Below are positions 14,240-22,324 of a stretch of 41,954 nt of DNA, piece by piece. The DNA lies in contig URHY01000008.1 in NCBI GenBank assembly GCA_900547815.1, positions 1 to 41,954 of the forward strand, read 5' to 3'. The stretch comes from an uncultured Solobacterium sp. (GTDB lineage Bacteria; Bacillota_I; Bacilli_A; Erysipelotrichales; Erysipelotrichaceae). The notes under the pieces were generated by a model that was not told the origin of the DNA, ran no database searches, and worked only from the letters and a program-made list of their open reading frames with translations. A program made the position numbers and the translations under genes. How positions within the stretch are numbered: the stretch's first letter is position 1; each line of letters opens with the position of its first letter.

Positions 14240-14887
14240 ATGAACTACAGTGTGATTGTTTTAGCTGCTGGAAGAGGCAGTCGTACGAATCTAGATTATA
14301 ATAAAGTATTTTATACTTTCGAAAATGGACAAACTGTGTTAAATAAGAGTCTGTCTGTTTTTTTATCAGATGATGAATGTAAACAAGTGGTTTTAGTTTG
14401 TGCTGATTATGAAAAAGATTATGTGAATGAACATTATACATATGATTCAAGAATCCAAGTTGTAACAGGAGGAAAAACACGGCAAGATAGTGTCTATAAT
14501 GGCTTACAAGTTGTTGATCAGGATTATGTTATGATTCATGATGGGGCTAGACCTTTTGTTGAAAAGAATTGGATTTTTGATTTGAAACAAACATTAGGAA
14601 CAGAATCGGCTTGTTTATTAATGGTTCCAAGTGTGGATACCACAAAAATTGTTGTGGATGGATATGTGAAAGAATCATTAGAAAGAAAACTTGTATATCA
14701 TGCGCAGACACCACAATGCTTTAAAACCGATTTGATTAAAGAGTGTCATAGGCTTGCACGAGATAAACAAGTGCAGGCAACAGATGATGCACAACTTGTT
14801 GAATGGTTTTCTGATATAAAAGTAAAGGTTGTTTTATCAAGTTTCACAAATAAAAAAATAACTTTACCTGAAGATTTGAAAGGATAG
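14240..14887 (+). CDS. ispD: 2-C-methyl-D-erythritol 4-phosphate cytidylyltransferase
   Basis: Transfers CMP from CTP to methylerythritol phosphate in the non-mevalonate isoprenoid pathway. The nucleotide-binding loop LAAGRGSR (8-15), a Lys in DYNKVF, GGKTRQDSVYNGL (about 75-87), IHDGARPF (about 95-102) and HAQTPQCF are all family signatures. A related family, ribitol-5-phosphate cytidylyltransferase (TarI), shares most of these motifs and cannot be fully excluded. No SD precedes ATG 14240, but the start coincides with the predicted transcription start. An ispD-like paralogue follows after 8 nt. Confidence 0.85.
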   Translation: MNYSVIVLAAGRGSRTNLDYNKVFYTFENGQTVLNKSLSVFLSDDECKQVVLVCADYEKDYVNEHYTYDSRIQVVTGGKTRQDSVYNGLQVVDQDYVMIHDGARPFVEKNWIFDLKQTLGTESACLLMVPSVDTTKIVVDGYVKESLERKLVYHAQTPQCFKTDLIKECHRLARDKQVQATDDAQLVEWFSDIKVKVVLSSFTNKKITLPEDLKG

Positions 14888-14895
14888 GTATAAAG

Positions 14896-15363
14896 ATGGA
14901 ATATTCGGCTTTGGTATTTGATGATTGTAAAGAAGTAGAAGATACTTATGATAAATTATTAGAAACAATTGATTTGTTTGCGAATGATGAAAACTGCACA
15001 CAAATCGTTGTAAGTTGCAAAAGTGTATGGACACTAAGACTTGCTTCATCACCTAAAAATAAGGTGATGCTTGTGCAAAGACCGGACAAGCCTTATGTGG
15101 CTTTATTGAATGGTTTAAAGGCTGTTAAACAAGAAAATGTTGTTGTGACAGGTATTTCTACTAAACATATAAAAAAAGATGTAGATGCATTATTGGATCA
15201 TCTATCAAGATATCCAGCCATTAATTTCGATAAAGACTTACAGGCATTTGATACAAGACTATTGATGTTCTGTCTACAAAAAGCCATTGAATCCAACTTG
15301 GCAATTACATCTTATGCTCAAGCTGTTACGCTTGCAAATACTCCATTAGAATCGATTGAATGA
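14896..15363 (+). CDS. IspD-like protein lacking catalytic motifs (probable pseudoenzyme)
   Basis: A 155-residue protein I recognise only by comparison with its neighbour. Segments align in the same order with IspD: DENCTQIVVSC with DDECKQVVLVC, VALLNGLKAVKQENVVVTG with SVYNGLQVVDQDYVMIHD, and QAFDTRLLMFCLQKA with QCFKTDLIKECHRLA. The glycine-rich CTP loop, the R-x-x-SV motif, DGARP and TPQ are all replaced, so transferase activity is unlikely. The frame is intact and co-directional, with an AGG-type SD, so it is probably a maintained non-catalytic partner or a decaying duplicate. Confidence 0.65.
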   Translation: MEYSALVFDDCKEVEDTYDKLLETIDLFANDENCTQIVVSCKSVWTLRLASSPKNKVMLVQRPDKPYVALLNGLKAVKQENVVVTGISTKHIKKDVDALLDHLSRYPAINFDKDLQAFDTRLLMFCLQKAIESNLAITSYAQAVTLANTPLESIE

Positions 15364-15387
15364 TACGGCTATTGTCGTATCATTTTT
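15359..15387 (+). terminator. Terminator of the ispD pair
   Basis: AATGATACG / CGTATCATT stem (15359-15367 with 15376-15384) followed by TTT; it overlaps the stop codon of the preceding gene. Confidence 0.82.
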
Positions 15388-15423
15388 AATAAAAACTTAA
15401 TTATTTTGCATGCTTAAAGGTAG

Positions 15424-15429
15424 TACAAT
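15424..15429 (+). promoter_or_regulatory. -10 box of the P-type ATPase gene
   Basis: TACAAT ends 7 nt before the A of ATG 15436, so transcription would start at the start codon. The -35 position (TTATTT, 15401-15406) is weak. Confidence 0.5.
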
Positions 15430-15435
15430 AGGTAT

Positions 15436-17628
15436 ATGCACAACTCATCAAATTTATCAAAAAGTTATAAAGATATCATTAAACAACATGTATTTACTTT
15501 ATTTAACGGAATCAATATAGTACTCGCAATATTCGTATTTTTTACGGGCTCCTATCGCAATATGCTTTTTATGATTACCGTCATTTTAAATATGCTCATT
15601 GGACTCTTTCAAGAAATACGATCTAAACGAATGCTAGATAAGCTTTCTTTATTAAATCAGCCAAAGATTCATGTGATTCGAAATAATATTGAAAGTGAAT
15701 TAGCTGTTGAAGACATTGAAGTTAATGATCTTGTAGTCTTATATGCAGGGGATGAAATCAGTTTTGATGGTCATATCGTATCTGGAAGTATTGAATGTGA
15801 TGAATCCATGCTGACAGGAGAAAGTGATGCGGTATATAAACAAGAAAATTCTTCACTACTTAGTGGAAGCTTTGTGGTTTCAGGAAATTGTTTGATGAAA
15901 GTAGACAAAGTAGGACAAGATACATATGCCTATTCGATTTTAAAACATGCCAAACGCTTTAAAAAATATCCAAGTCAACTTCGAGATTCAATTGACACCA
16001 TTATTAAATGGTGTACATACATTCTAATTCCACTTGGATGTGCCTTATTTATTAAACAATTCATCAAGACCAATTATACAACAGCTACCTTAAATACAGT
16101 GGCAGCCGTTGTAGGCATGATTCCTGAAGGACTTGTCTTTTTAACAAGTGTTGCCTTAGCTATCAGTTCATTTAAACTTGGTAAACAGAGCGTTTTAGTT
16201 CAAGAACTCTATTGCATTGAAACACTCGCAAGAACGGATACACTTTGTTTAGACAAAACTGGCACACTAACACAAGGAAAGCTAAGTGTATGTCATGTAG
16301 AAGAAATTGAAAATATTGATGGAATTCTAGGCGATATGATGGAAGTATTACCTGATGAAAATGCGACAGCACTTGCACTAAGAAATCATTTTAAGACAAG
16401 AAATCATAATAAAGTCGTATCTTTTCTGCCATTTTCAAGTCAAAGAAAATATTCAAGTGTGACATTTGAAGATGGAGAATATAAACTCGGTGCCTATTCT
16501 TATATTGCCAAAGAAATAGATTCAAAAGTAGAAGAACATATTGAATCCTATACATCTCAAGCCATGCGCGTTATTGTGTTGATAAAGGGTGATGTTGTTT
16601 TAGCTTATATATGTTTGCGTGATGAATTAAGGCACGATGCCAAAGATACATTGAATTTCTTTAAAAAACAAGGTGTGGACATTAAATTGCTTTCGGGAGA
16701 TGATCCAAAAACAGTTGAAGCTCTAGCTAGAAAAGCAGGCTTTACTTCGAAAAGTATCGATATGTCCACTGTAAAGAATGTGGATTCTGTTGTCGATTCC
16801 TATTCAATATTTGGACGTGTGACTCCCGAACAAAAGAAAGAACTTGTTTTGGCATTAAAGAAAAGAAATAAAACTGTCGCAATGACAGGAGATGGCGTTA
16901 ATGATGTTATGGCATTAAAAGAAGCTGATTGTTCGATTGCGATGGGATCTGGTTCACAAGCTTGTAAAAGTGTGGCAAGTTTAGTTTTATTAAAAGATCA
17001 AATGAATGCATTGCCTGCCATTTTGTATCAAGGACGATGTGTCATTAATAATATTCAAAGAACAGCATCTTTGTTTCTAGTTAAAACACTTTTTTCAGTT
17101 GGACTATCCTTTTTGACATTGATATGTTTAAAGAACTATCCATTTAAACCCATCCAGTTAACTTTGATTTCTGCCTTGGCAACAGGAATACCTAGCTTTG
17201 TATTAACACTAGAACCAAATGGAAATCGAGTGAAAGGTAACTTTCTTCAAAATGTCATCTCAAAAGCATTGCCAGGAGCTATATGCGTTATATGCAGTGT
17301 AATTGGAGTGTCGATTCTAGACCATTTTGTAAAAATTTCGCCAGGTGAGTATTCAACAATGTGCACAATTCTTGCTGGAGTCAATGCACTAATGGTATTG
17401 ATACGCGTATGTGTACCGATGACACTTTTGAGAAAAATATTAGTCACGATCATGTGTATGATTTTTATAGGTTCCATGATTTTATGTCAAAACTTTTTCT
17501 ACATCGTCCATTTAAGATGGTATGAAATTATCTATGTGATTTTAAATATATGTCTCATTCCATATATATTAACGCTTGTAACATTGAATGTAAAAAAATT
17601 TATACGAAAAAAAGAAGTCTGGAATTAA
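15436..17628 (+). CDS. Cation-translocating P-type ATPase (CtpE-like, PEGL type)
   Basis: ATP-driven cation pump in the membrane. Motifs: MLTGES (125-130, actuator), the membrane motif GMIPEGLVFLTS (about 227-238) in place of the CPx or PEGLP forms, DKTGTLT (273-279, phosphorylated Asp273), LSGDD, and TGDGVNDV in the hinge. About eight to ten membrane helices are expected. The PEGL motif groups it with mycobacterial CtpE, a calcium importer; the ion is not certain. Relative to relatives the first 25 or so residues are missing, yet a stop codon lies in frame at 15421, so the start at 15436 is forced. It converges on the metE-like gene, overlapping by 4 nt. Confidence 0.9.
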   Translation: MHNSSNLSKSYKDIIKQHVFTLFNGINIVLAIFVFFTGSYRNMLFMITVILNMLIGLFQEIRSKRMLDKLSLLNQPKIHVIRNNIESELAVEDIEVNDLVVLYAGDEISFDGHIVSGSIECDESMLTGESDAVYKQENSSLLSGSFVVSGNCLMKVDKVGQDTYAYSILKHAKRFKKYPSQLRDSIDTIIKWCTYILIPLGCALFIKQFIKTNYTTATLNTVAAVVGMIPEGLVFLTSVALAISSFKLGKQSVLVQELYCIETLARTDTLCLDKTGTLTQGKLSVCHVEEIENIDGILGDMMEVLPDENATALALRNHFKTRNHNKVVSFLPFSSQRKYSSVTFEDGEYKLGAYSYIAKEIDSKVEEHIESYTSQAMRVIVLIKGDVVLAYICLRDELRHDAKDTLNFFKKQGVDIKLLSGDDPKTVEALARKAGFTSKSIDMSTVKNVDSVVDSYSIFGRVTPEQKKELVLALKKRNKTVAMTGDGVNDVMALKEADCSIAMGSGSQACKSVASLVLLKDQMNALPAILYQGRCVINNIQRTASLFLVKTLFSVGLSFLTLICLKNYPFKPIQLTLISALATGIPSFVLTLEPNGNRVKGNFLQNVISKALPGAICVICSVIGVSILDHFVKISPGEYSTMCTILAGVNALMVLIRVCVPMTLLRKILVTIMCMIFIGSMILCQNFFYIVHLRWYEIIYVILNICLIPYILTLVTLNVKKFIRKKEVWN

Positions 17629-17641
17629 CCCCAGACTTCTT
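17606..17641 (-). terminator. Terminator of the first MetE-like gene
   Basis: Minus strand AAGAAGTCTGG / CCAGACTTCTT (17641-17631 with 17622-17612) is followed by a T run. The same stem lies at the end of the convergent ATPase gene but has no T run in that direction. Confidence 0.88.
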
Positions 17642-18734
17642 CTGCTATTTCTTTAACCAATTTAACTTTAGCCCATTGTTCATCTTCTGTCATGATATTT
17701 CCTTCTTCAGTTGAAGAAAAACCGCATTGTGGGCTTAGACAAAGTTGTTCTTTTTTTACATATTGTTCAGCTTCTTGAATTCTTTTCTTTATTTCTTCTT
17801 TATCTTCGAGTTGCGCAAACTTTGAAGTAATCAATCCAAGAACGACTTTTTGATCTTTAATAAAACGAAGAGGACTAAAATCACCAGATCTTTCTGAATC
17901 ATATTCTAAGAAAAATCCATCAATTTTACATTGACCAAATAAAGTTTTTGCGACGGGTTCATAACCACCTGATGAAAACCATGTTGATCTGAAGTTTCCT
18001 CTACAAATATGCATTGTGATTGTCATGTCTTCTGGTTTTTCCTCTAAGGCTAGATTGATCATATCTACATAGGATTTAGCAATTTTATCTAAATCAAGAC
18101 CGCGTTCCTTGTAGGCTTTTCGCTTATCGGCATCACAGAATTCTCCCCAAGATGTATCATCCAATTGTAGATATCTACATCCAGCATCATAGAATGCATG
18201 AATAGCCTTTTGATAAGCAATCGCAATATCGTGATATAACACATCCATATCTTCATAACGTTTGATTGGTGTATATTCTTCACTACGTACGCAACAAATC
18301 AAATGAAGCATAGATGGAGATGGAATTGTCATCTTACAAAGCGTGCCTTGTGCAATACTATTTAAGTATTTGAAGTGTTCTAAAAATGGATGGTTATTAA
18401 AATCAATTTTATCTGTGATCTTTAATGTGGCTGCTTTAGGCTGATGTCCTTTAAAATGTACAGACCAATGATCAGCTTTGATTTCTTCAACACCATCTAG
18501 ATCTGCAAGAAAATCTAAATGCCAATATCTTCTTCTAAATTCTCCATCCGTAACGGCTTGAAGTCCGACTTCTTTTTCTTTTGTGACTAACTCTAGGATG
18601 GCTTTATCTTCAACGGCCTTTAATTGATTGGCGTCAATTGTTCCATTCGCAAACTTTTCTCTAGCTTTTTTAAGGTAGTCAGGACGTAAAAAGCTTCCTA
18701 CTACATCATATTTAAAAGGTGGTTGTACTGTCAT
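17625..18734 (-). CDS. MetE C-terminal-like cobalamin-independent methyltransferase (YxjG/YxjH type), copy 1
   Basis: A 369-residue TIM-barrel protein related to the catalytic half of methionine synthase MetE. It starts at YDVVGSFLRP, the hallmark of this group. Zinc-ligand positions are visible as HICRGN, FFLEYDSERSGDF and SPQCGF. It lacks the MetE N-terminal domain, so the methyl donor need not be methyl-folate; Bacillus YxjG/YxjH belong to the methionine regulon. The SD GAGGAAAA precedes ATG. The neighbour at 18850-19965 is a close paralogue, and both have the same upstream palindrome, so they are separately transcribed and co-regulated. Confidence 0.87.
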   Translation of the reverse strand: MTVQPPFKYDVVGSFLRPDYLKKAREKFANGTIDANQLKAVEDKAILELVTKEKEVGLQAVTDGEFRRRYWHLDFLADLDGVEEIKADHWSVHFKGHQPKAATLKITDKIDFNNHPFLEHFKYLNSIAQGTLCKMTIPSPSMLHLICCVRSEEYTPIKRYEDMDVLYHDIAIAYQKAIHAFYDAGCRYLQLDDTSWGEFCDADKRKAYKERGLDLDKIAKSYVDMINLALEEKPEDMTITMHICRGNFRSTWFSSGGYEPVAKTLFGQCKIDGFFLEYDSERSGDFSPLRFIKDQKVVLGLITSKFAQLEDKEEIKKRIQEAEQYVKKEQLCLSPQCGFSSTEEGNIMTEDEQWAKVKLVKEIAEEVWG

Positions 18735-18812
18735 AATCTTTTCCTCAACTTTCGTTTGTTAAGTCTACCATATTTGTAGAATATAGAATAATTGAAAAAA
18801 TCTTTATGTTGC

Positions 18813-18829
18813 TATAGGTAAAAACTATA
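18813..18829. promoter_or_regulatory. MET-box-like palindrome before MetE-like copy 1
   Basis: TATAGGTAAAAACTATA; its complement, TATAGTTTTTACCTATA, closely fits the MET-box TATAGTTTnAAACTATA bound by MtaR/MetR LysR-type regulators in streptococci. It is about 80-95 nt upstream of the start codon. A second copy is at 20047-20063. Confidence 0.6.
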
Positions 18830-18831
18830 AT

Positions 18832-18862
18832 AAAAAAAGAAATCTGGAATTAACCCCAGACC
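18832..18862 (-). terminator. Terminator of the second MetE-like gene
   Basis: Minus strand TCTGG / CCAGA with wobble extension, then a T-rich run. It is a weaker version of the terminator at 17606-17641. Confidence 0.6.
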
Positions 18863-19965
18863 TCTTCAGCAATTTCTTTAACCAATTTAACTTTAGCCCA
18901 TTGTTCATCTTCTGTTAATTTATTTCCAATTTCACATGACGCAAATCCACATTGTGGGCTTAGACACAAGTTTTCTAATGGGACATATTGACTTGCTTCT
19001 TTAATACGAGCAATCACCGTTTCTTTGTCTTCTAATTTGGCTGATTTTGTCGTAACTAAACCAAGCACAACTTTTTTATCTGGTGTGACCTCTTTTAATG
19101 GCTCAAATCCACCAGAGCGAGCATCATCAAATTCTAAGAAATAGGCATGAACATTTTCTTTCGCAAATAACGTTTTTGCGACGGCATCATAGGCACCACT
19201 AGAAGCATAAGTAGAGTGGAAATTACCACGACAAACATGTGTATTGATAGTTAGATCTTCTGGTTTATCTTCAATCGCAAGATTGTTGATACGCAAGAAT
19301 AGTTCTTGTACCTTTAATAAACCTTCTTGATCCGTTTGGAAAAATAATGGTGCTTTTTCATCTACCAACATACCCCATGAACAATCATCGAATTGAATGC
19401 ATCGACATCCTGCATCATATAATTGTTTGATTACAACTTTATATCCATTCGCAATATCTTGAACTAATTCTTCTGTATCTTCATAATATTTTTTTGTGTT
19501 TTCTAGTGCAAAAGGAAGAATCATTTGTTCTAAGAATTGGGCTGGTGCTGGAATTGTTTGTTTGGCAATGGTGTTTTCGTCTTCAAATTGTTTCACAAAT
19601 TTAAAATGTTCTACAAAAGGATGGATACCACTTACACCCACTTTTCCAGTAATATATGTATCATCAATCATAGCGGCTTCACCATGGAAAGGAAGACCTG
19701 TTTTTGTTGGTGTATGCGATACGCCATCAAATCCCCACATAAAATCCAAGTGCCAAGTCGCACGTCTGAACTCACCATCTGTGATGACATGAAGTCCGGC
19801 TGCCTTTTCTTTTTGAATTAAATCTGTAATGCATGCATCTTCAACTGACTTCAATTCTGCTTTTGAGATTTTCTTTGCCTCATAATCTTTACGAGCCTGT
19901 TTTAGTTTTTCGGGTCTTAAAAAACTTCCTACTACATCATATTTATAGGGTGTTTGAACTGTCAT
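18850..19965 (-). CDS. MetE C-terminal-like cobalamin-independent methyltransferase (YxjG/YxjH type), copy 2
   Basis: A 371-residue paralogue of the next gene, with the same opening (YDVVGSFLRPEKLKQ), the same ligand motifs (HVCRGNF, EFDDARSGGF, SPQCGFAS) and a nearly identical last 20 residues. An insertion near residues 75-100 distinguishes the copies. I place the start at ATG 19965, with SD GAGGAA upstream; a TTG 15 nt earlier would overlap that SD. The similarity continues into the 5' intergenic DNA, showing that the promoter was duplicated too. Substrate differences between the copies are not predictable. Confidence 0.87.
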   Translation of the reverse strand: MTVQTPYKYDVVGSFLRPEKLKQARKDYEAKKISKAELKSVEDACITDLIQKEKAAGLHVITDGEFRRATWHLDFMWGFDGVSHTPTKTGLPFHGEAAMIDDTYITGKVGVSGIHPFVEHFKFVKQFEDENTIAKQTIPAPAQFLEQMILPFALENTKKYYEDTEELVQDIANGYKVVIKQLYDAGCRCIQFDDCSWGMLVDEKAPLFFQTDQEGLLKVQELFLRINNLAIEDKPEDLTINTHVCRGNFHSTYASSGAYDAVAKTLFAKENVHAYFLEFDDARSGGFEPLKEVTPDKKVVLGLVTTKSAKLEDKETVIARIKEASQYVPLENLCLSPQCGFASCEIGNKLTEDEQWAKVKLVKEIAEEVWG

Positions 19966-20046
19966 AATTAAATTCCTCAACTTTCGTATGGATTTAGTCT
20001 ATCACATTTGTAGTCTATAGAATAATCGAAATATTCTTTAGGTTGT

Positions 20047-20063
20047 TATAGGGAAAAACTATA
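20047..20063. promoter_or_regulatory. MET-box-like palindrome before MetE-like copy 2
   Basis: TATAGGGAAAAACTATA, one base different from the copy at 18813-18829, 80-100 nt upstream of the start codon. It lies right after the terminator of the lysR gene, which is a candidate regulator. Confidence 0.6.
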
Positions 20064-20065
20064 AT

Positions 20066-20091
20066 AAAAGACCAATTTCACTTGGTCTTTT
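20066..20091. terminator. Terminator of the peptidase-lysR operon
   Basis: AAAAGACCAA / TTGGTCTTTT stem (20066-20075 with 20082-20091). On the minus strand it is followed by TTTTATT. It includes the lysR stop codon. Confidence 0.8.
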
Positions 20092-20980
20092 CAATATATT
20101 GAATTAAATGATTTAGATAGTTTTTTGACATATTGGATAAGACTCCATTACTAATATATCCAATTTCCATGACTTCATCACTATCAAGTGGAATAGATAC
20201 AATGTTGTCTCCATTTAAATCCGTGCTTAAGATATCTGAAGAAATCGTATATCCGTCAAGTCCAATCAATAAGTTGAATAATGTGGCACGATCACAAACC
20301 ACAATACTCTTTTTAGATGGTTGAGTACTGTGTAATTCTTCTGAAAAATAAAATGAATTATTGATTCCTTGTTCATATGTTAAGCGAGGATAGTTTTCTA
20401 AATCTTCCATTTTTACTGTTCTTTTATTGGATAAAGGATTTGTCTTAGATACAAAGACATGCGGTCTAGCCTCAAATAGTTTTGTGAATGTTAAATGTTC
20501 TTTCTTTAAAATACTTTGAATAACTTCACGATTGAAATGAGAAAGATAAAGTATACCCAATTGACTACGATGATTTTTTACATCTTCAATAATGTCATAC
20601 GTTCTTTGTTCTCTTAAAGAAAATTCATATTCACTTTGATTGTACTCTTTAACTAAGGCAACAAATGCATTGACCACAAAGGCATAATGTTGACTTGAAA
20701 TTGCGAATACAGTCCTTGTTGGAACTGTATTTTTATATTGTTCTTCAAGTAAGTTTGCTTGTTCAATGACTTGTCTAGCGTATCCTAAAAACTTTTCACC
20801 TTGTTCAGAAAGTAAAATACCTTTGTTCGTACGAATAAATAAACAGATGGACATTTCTTCTTCTAAATCATGAATGGCTTTCGATAAAGATGGCTGCGAA
20901 ATAAATAAGGCTTTAGCTGCGGAATTAAAAGATCCAGATTCAACAATCTGGATCACGTAGCGCAATTGTTGCAGCGTCAT
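20078..20980 (-). CDS. LysR-family transcriptional regulator
   Basis: A 300-residue LysR-type regulator: winged HTH at residues 1-60 (MTLQQLRYVIQIVESGSF, SQPSLSKAIHDLE), a linker helix, then two ligand-binding subdomains. The start overlaps the stop of the cyclophilin gene as TAATG, so translation is probably coupled. Its place just upstream of two MetE-like genes with MET-box-like sites makes it the best local candidate for the methionine-pathway regulator (MtaR/MetR role); this is inference. It is the last gene of a four-gene minus-strand unit. Confidence 0.88.
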   Translation of the reverse strand: MTLQQLRYVIQIVESGSFNSAAKALFISQPSLSKAIHDLEEEMSICLFIRTNKGILLSEQGEKFLGYARQVIEQANLLEEQYKNTVPTRTVFAISSQHYAFVVNAFVALVKEYNQSEYEFSLREQRTYDIIEDVKNHRSQLGILYLSHFNREVIQSILKKEHLTFTKLFEARPHVFVSKTNPLSNKRTVKMEDLENYPRLTYEQGINNSFYFSEELHSTQPSKKSIVVCDRATLFNLLIGLDGYTISSDILSTDLNGDNIVSIPLDSDEVMEIGYISNGVLSNMSKNYLNHLIQYIEKTK

Positions 20981-21465
20981 TAGTCAACAAGTGTGATTGT
21001 ATCAATCACTTGAGGATTTCTTGGACGGTCATTGAATGTAGTAGGGGTCTTCGCAATTTTATCCACATTTTCCATGCCTTCAATAACTTTTCCAAACGCA
21101 GCATATTCACCATCTAAATGAGGTGCATCCTGGTGCATAATGAAGAATTGACTTCCAGCACTATTTGGATCCATAGCACGTGCCATAGATAAAACTCCAC
21201 GAGTGTGTTTTAAATCATTTTTAAATCCATTGGATGCGAACTCACCATGAATTGTATAACCTGGACCACCAGTACCATTTCCAATAGGGCATCCACCTTG
21301 AATCATAAATCCTTTGATAACACGGTGGAAAGTAAGTCCATCATAGAATTTCTTTTCGATTAGATTTAAAAAGTTTTGAACCGTTTCTGGAGCAATCTCA
21401 GGATATAGTTCAGCTTTGATTTGATCTCCATTTTTCATTGTGATTAAAATATTTTTTGTTTCCAT
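20980..21465 (-). CDS. Cyclophilin-type peptidyl-prolyl cis-trans isomerase
   Basis: Single-domain cyclophilin (161 aa), probably cytoplasmic because no signal peptide is present. The active-site blocks are FHRVIKGFMIQGG (about 46-58) with the catalytic Arg, GVLSMARAMDPNSAGSQFFI (about 90-109) and HLDGEYAAFGKV. It catalyses proline isomerisation during folding. GAGAGGAAAAC serves as SD. It begins 3 nt after degV and ends in the lysR start, so it is co-expressed with both. Confidence 0.93.
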   Translation of the reverse strand: METKNILITMKNGDQIKAELYPEIAPETVQNFLNLIEKKFYDGLTFHRVIKGFMIQGGCPIGNGTGGPGYTIHGEFASNGFKNDLKHTRGVLSMARAMDPNSAGSQFFIMHQDAPHLDGEYAAFGKVIEGMENVDKIAKTPTTFNDRPRNPQVIDTITLVD

Positions 21466-21468
21466 GCT

Positions 21469-22323
21469 TTAGTTTTCCTCTCTTATATATTGAATTGCGA
21501 TACAACCAAGACCTGTATGTACAGCAATTACAGAACTAATATAGTCTATATGAATATTTTGTTCAGGTACACCTTTTTCGATAAAACATTTTTTAAAATG
21601 GTCAGCCCCCTCTAAAAAATTAGAATGAATAATATAGATAACTGTATGTTCGATATCAATATCATCCATGATTTTATCAATCGCATAGGCATCGGCTCTT
21701 TTTTCTGTACGAACCTTATTTAAAACATCAATTCTACCTTCTGTACTTTTATTTATATGTAAAACAGGATAGATCTTTAATAAACCCGCAAGTGTAGCAG
21801 CCATAGGTGTTAATCTTCCACCGCGTTTTAAATGTTGAAGATTTTTGACAAGAATCAATGAGTTGGATTCATCAATAGCAGGTTGAATGATCTTTAAAAT
21901 CTCTTCTGAAGACTTGTTTTCATCCACCAACTTCTTGATCCAGATCGCAACATGTTTTTCAAGTGCGCATGTTGCATACATATCAATGACATGTACATTC
22001 ATTTCGAGTTCACGTGCAATACTTTGCATGGTCGAAGCATTTGTGGATAATCCATTTGTCAAAGGAATCGCAAAAACAGTGTCATATTCTTTTTTTAGTT
22101 TTTCAAATAAGTCATAAATTTTTTGGTAAGCTGCCATACTTGTTTTTGGCATTTTACCTTTGGCTAATTCGTTATATATATCTTGAGTAGAGATTTCTAA
22201 TGTATCTTGATAGGTTGTTTCATCAATCGTAATTTGTAAAGGGAGTAGATAGATTCCTAATTCTTTTGCCTGCGCAAAAGATAAATTTGAACCTGTATCT
22301 GTTACAACGGCGATTTTTTCCAT
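21469..22323 (-). CDS. DegV family fatty-acid-binding protein
   Basis: A FakB/DegV protein that holds a fatty acid for phosphorylation by FakA. Start MEKIAVVTDTGSNLS at 22323, where SD GAGGATT lies at good spacing; upstream codons in the same frame belong to the preceding gene. Family features: TDTGSN, then TSMAAY (fatty-acid carboxylate site), ATCALE, KRGGRLTPMAATLAGLL and HTGLGCIA near the C-terminus. Length 284 aa is typical. It starts 1 nt after the peptidase stop codon. Confidence 0.9.
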   Translation of the reverse strand: MEKIAVVTDTGSNLSFAQAKELGIYLLPLQITIDETTYQDTLEISTQDIYNELAKGKMPKTSMAAYQKIYDLFEKLKKEYDTVFAIPLTNGLSTNASTMQSIARELEMNVHVIDMYATCALEKHVAIWIKKLVDENKSSEEILKIIQPAIDESNSLILVKNLQHLKRGGRLTPMAATLAGLLKIYPVLHINKSTEGRIDVLNKVRTEKRADAYAIDKIMDDIDIEHTVIYIIHSNFLEGADHFKKCFIEKGVPEQNIHIDYISSVIAVHTGLGCIAIQYIREEN

Positions 22324-22324
22324 T

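Noticed and set aside
18735..18849. SAM riboswitch or T-box before the MetE-like genes
   Set aside because: The region is about 115 nt, without the S-box kink-turn or the T-box sequence, and has no leader terminator.
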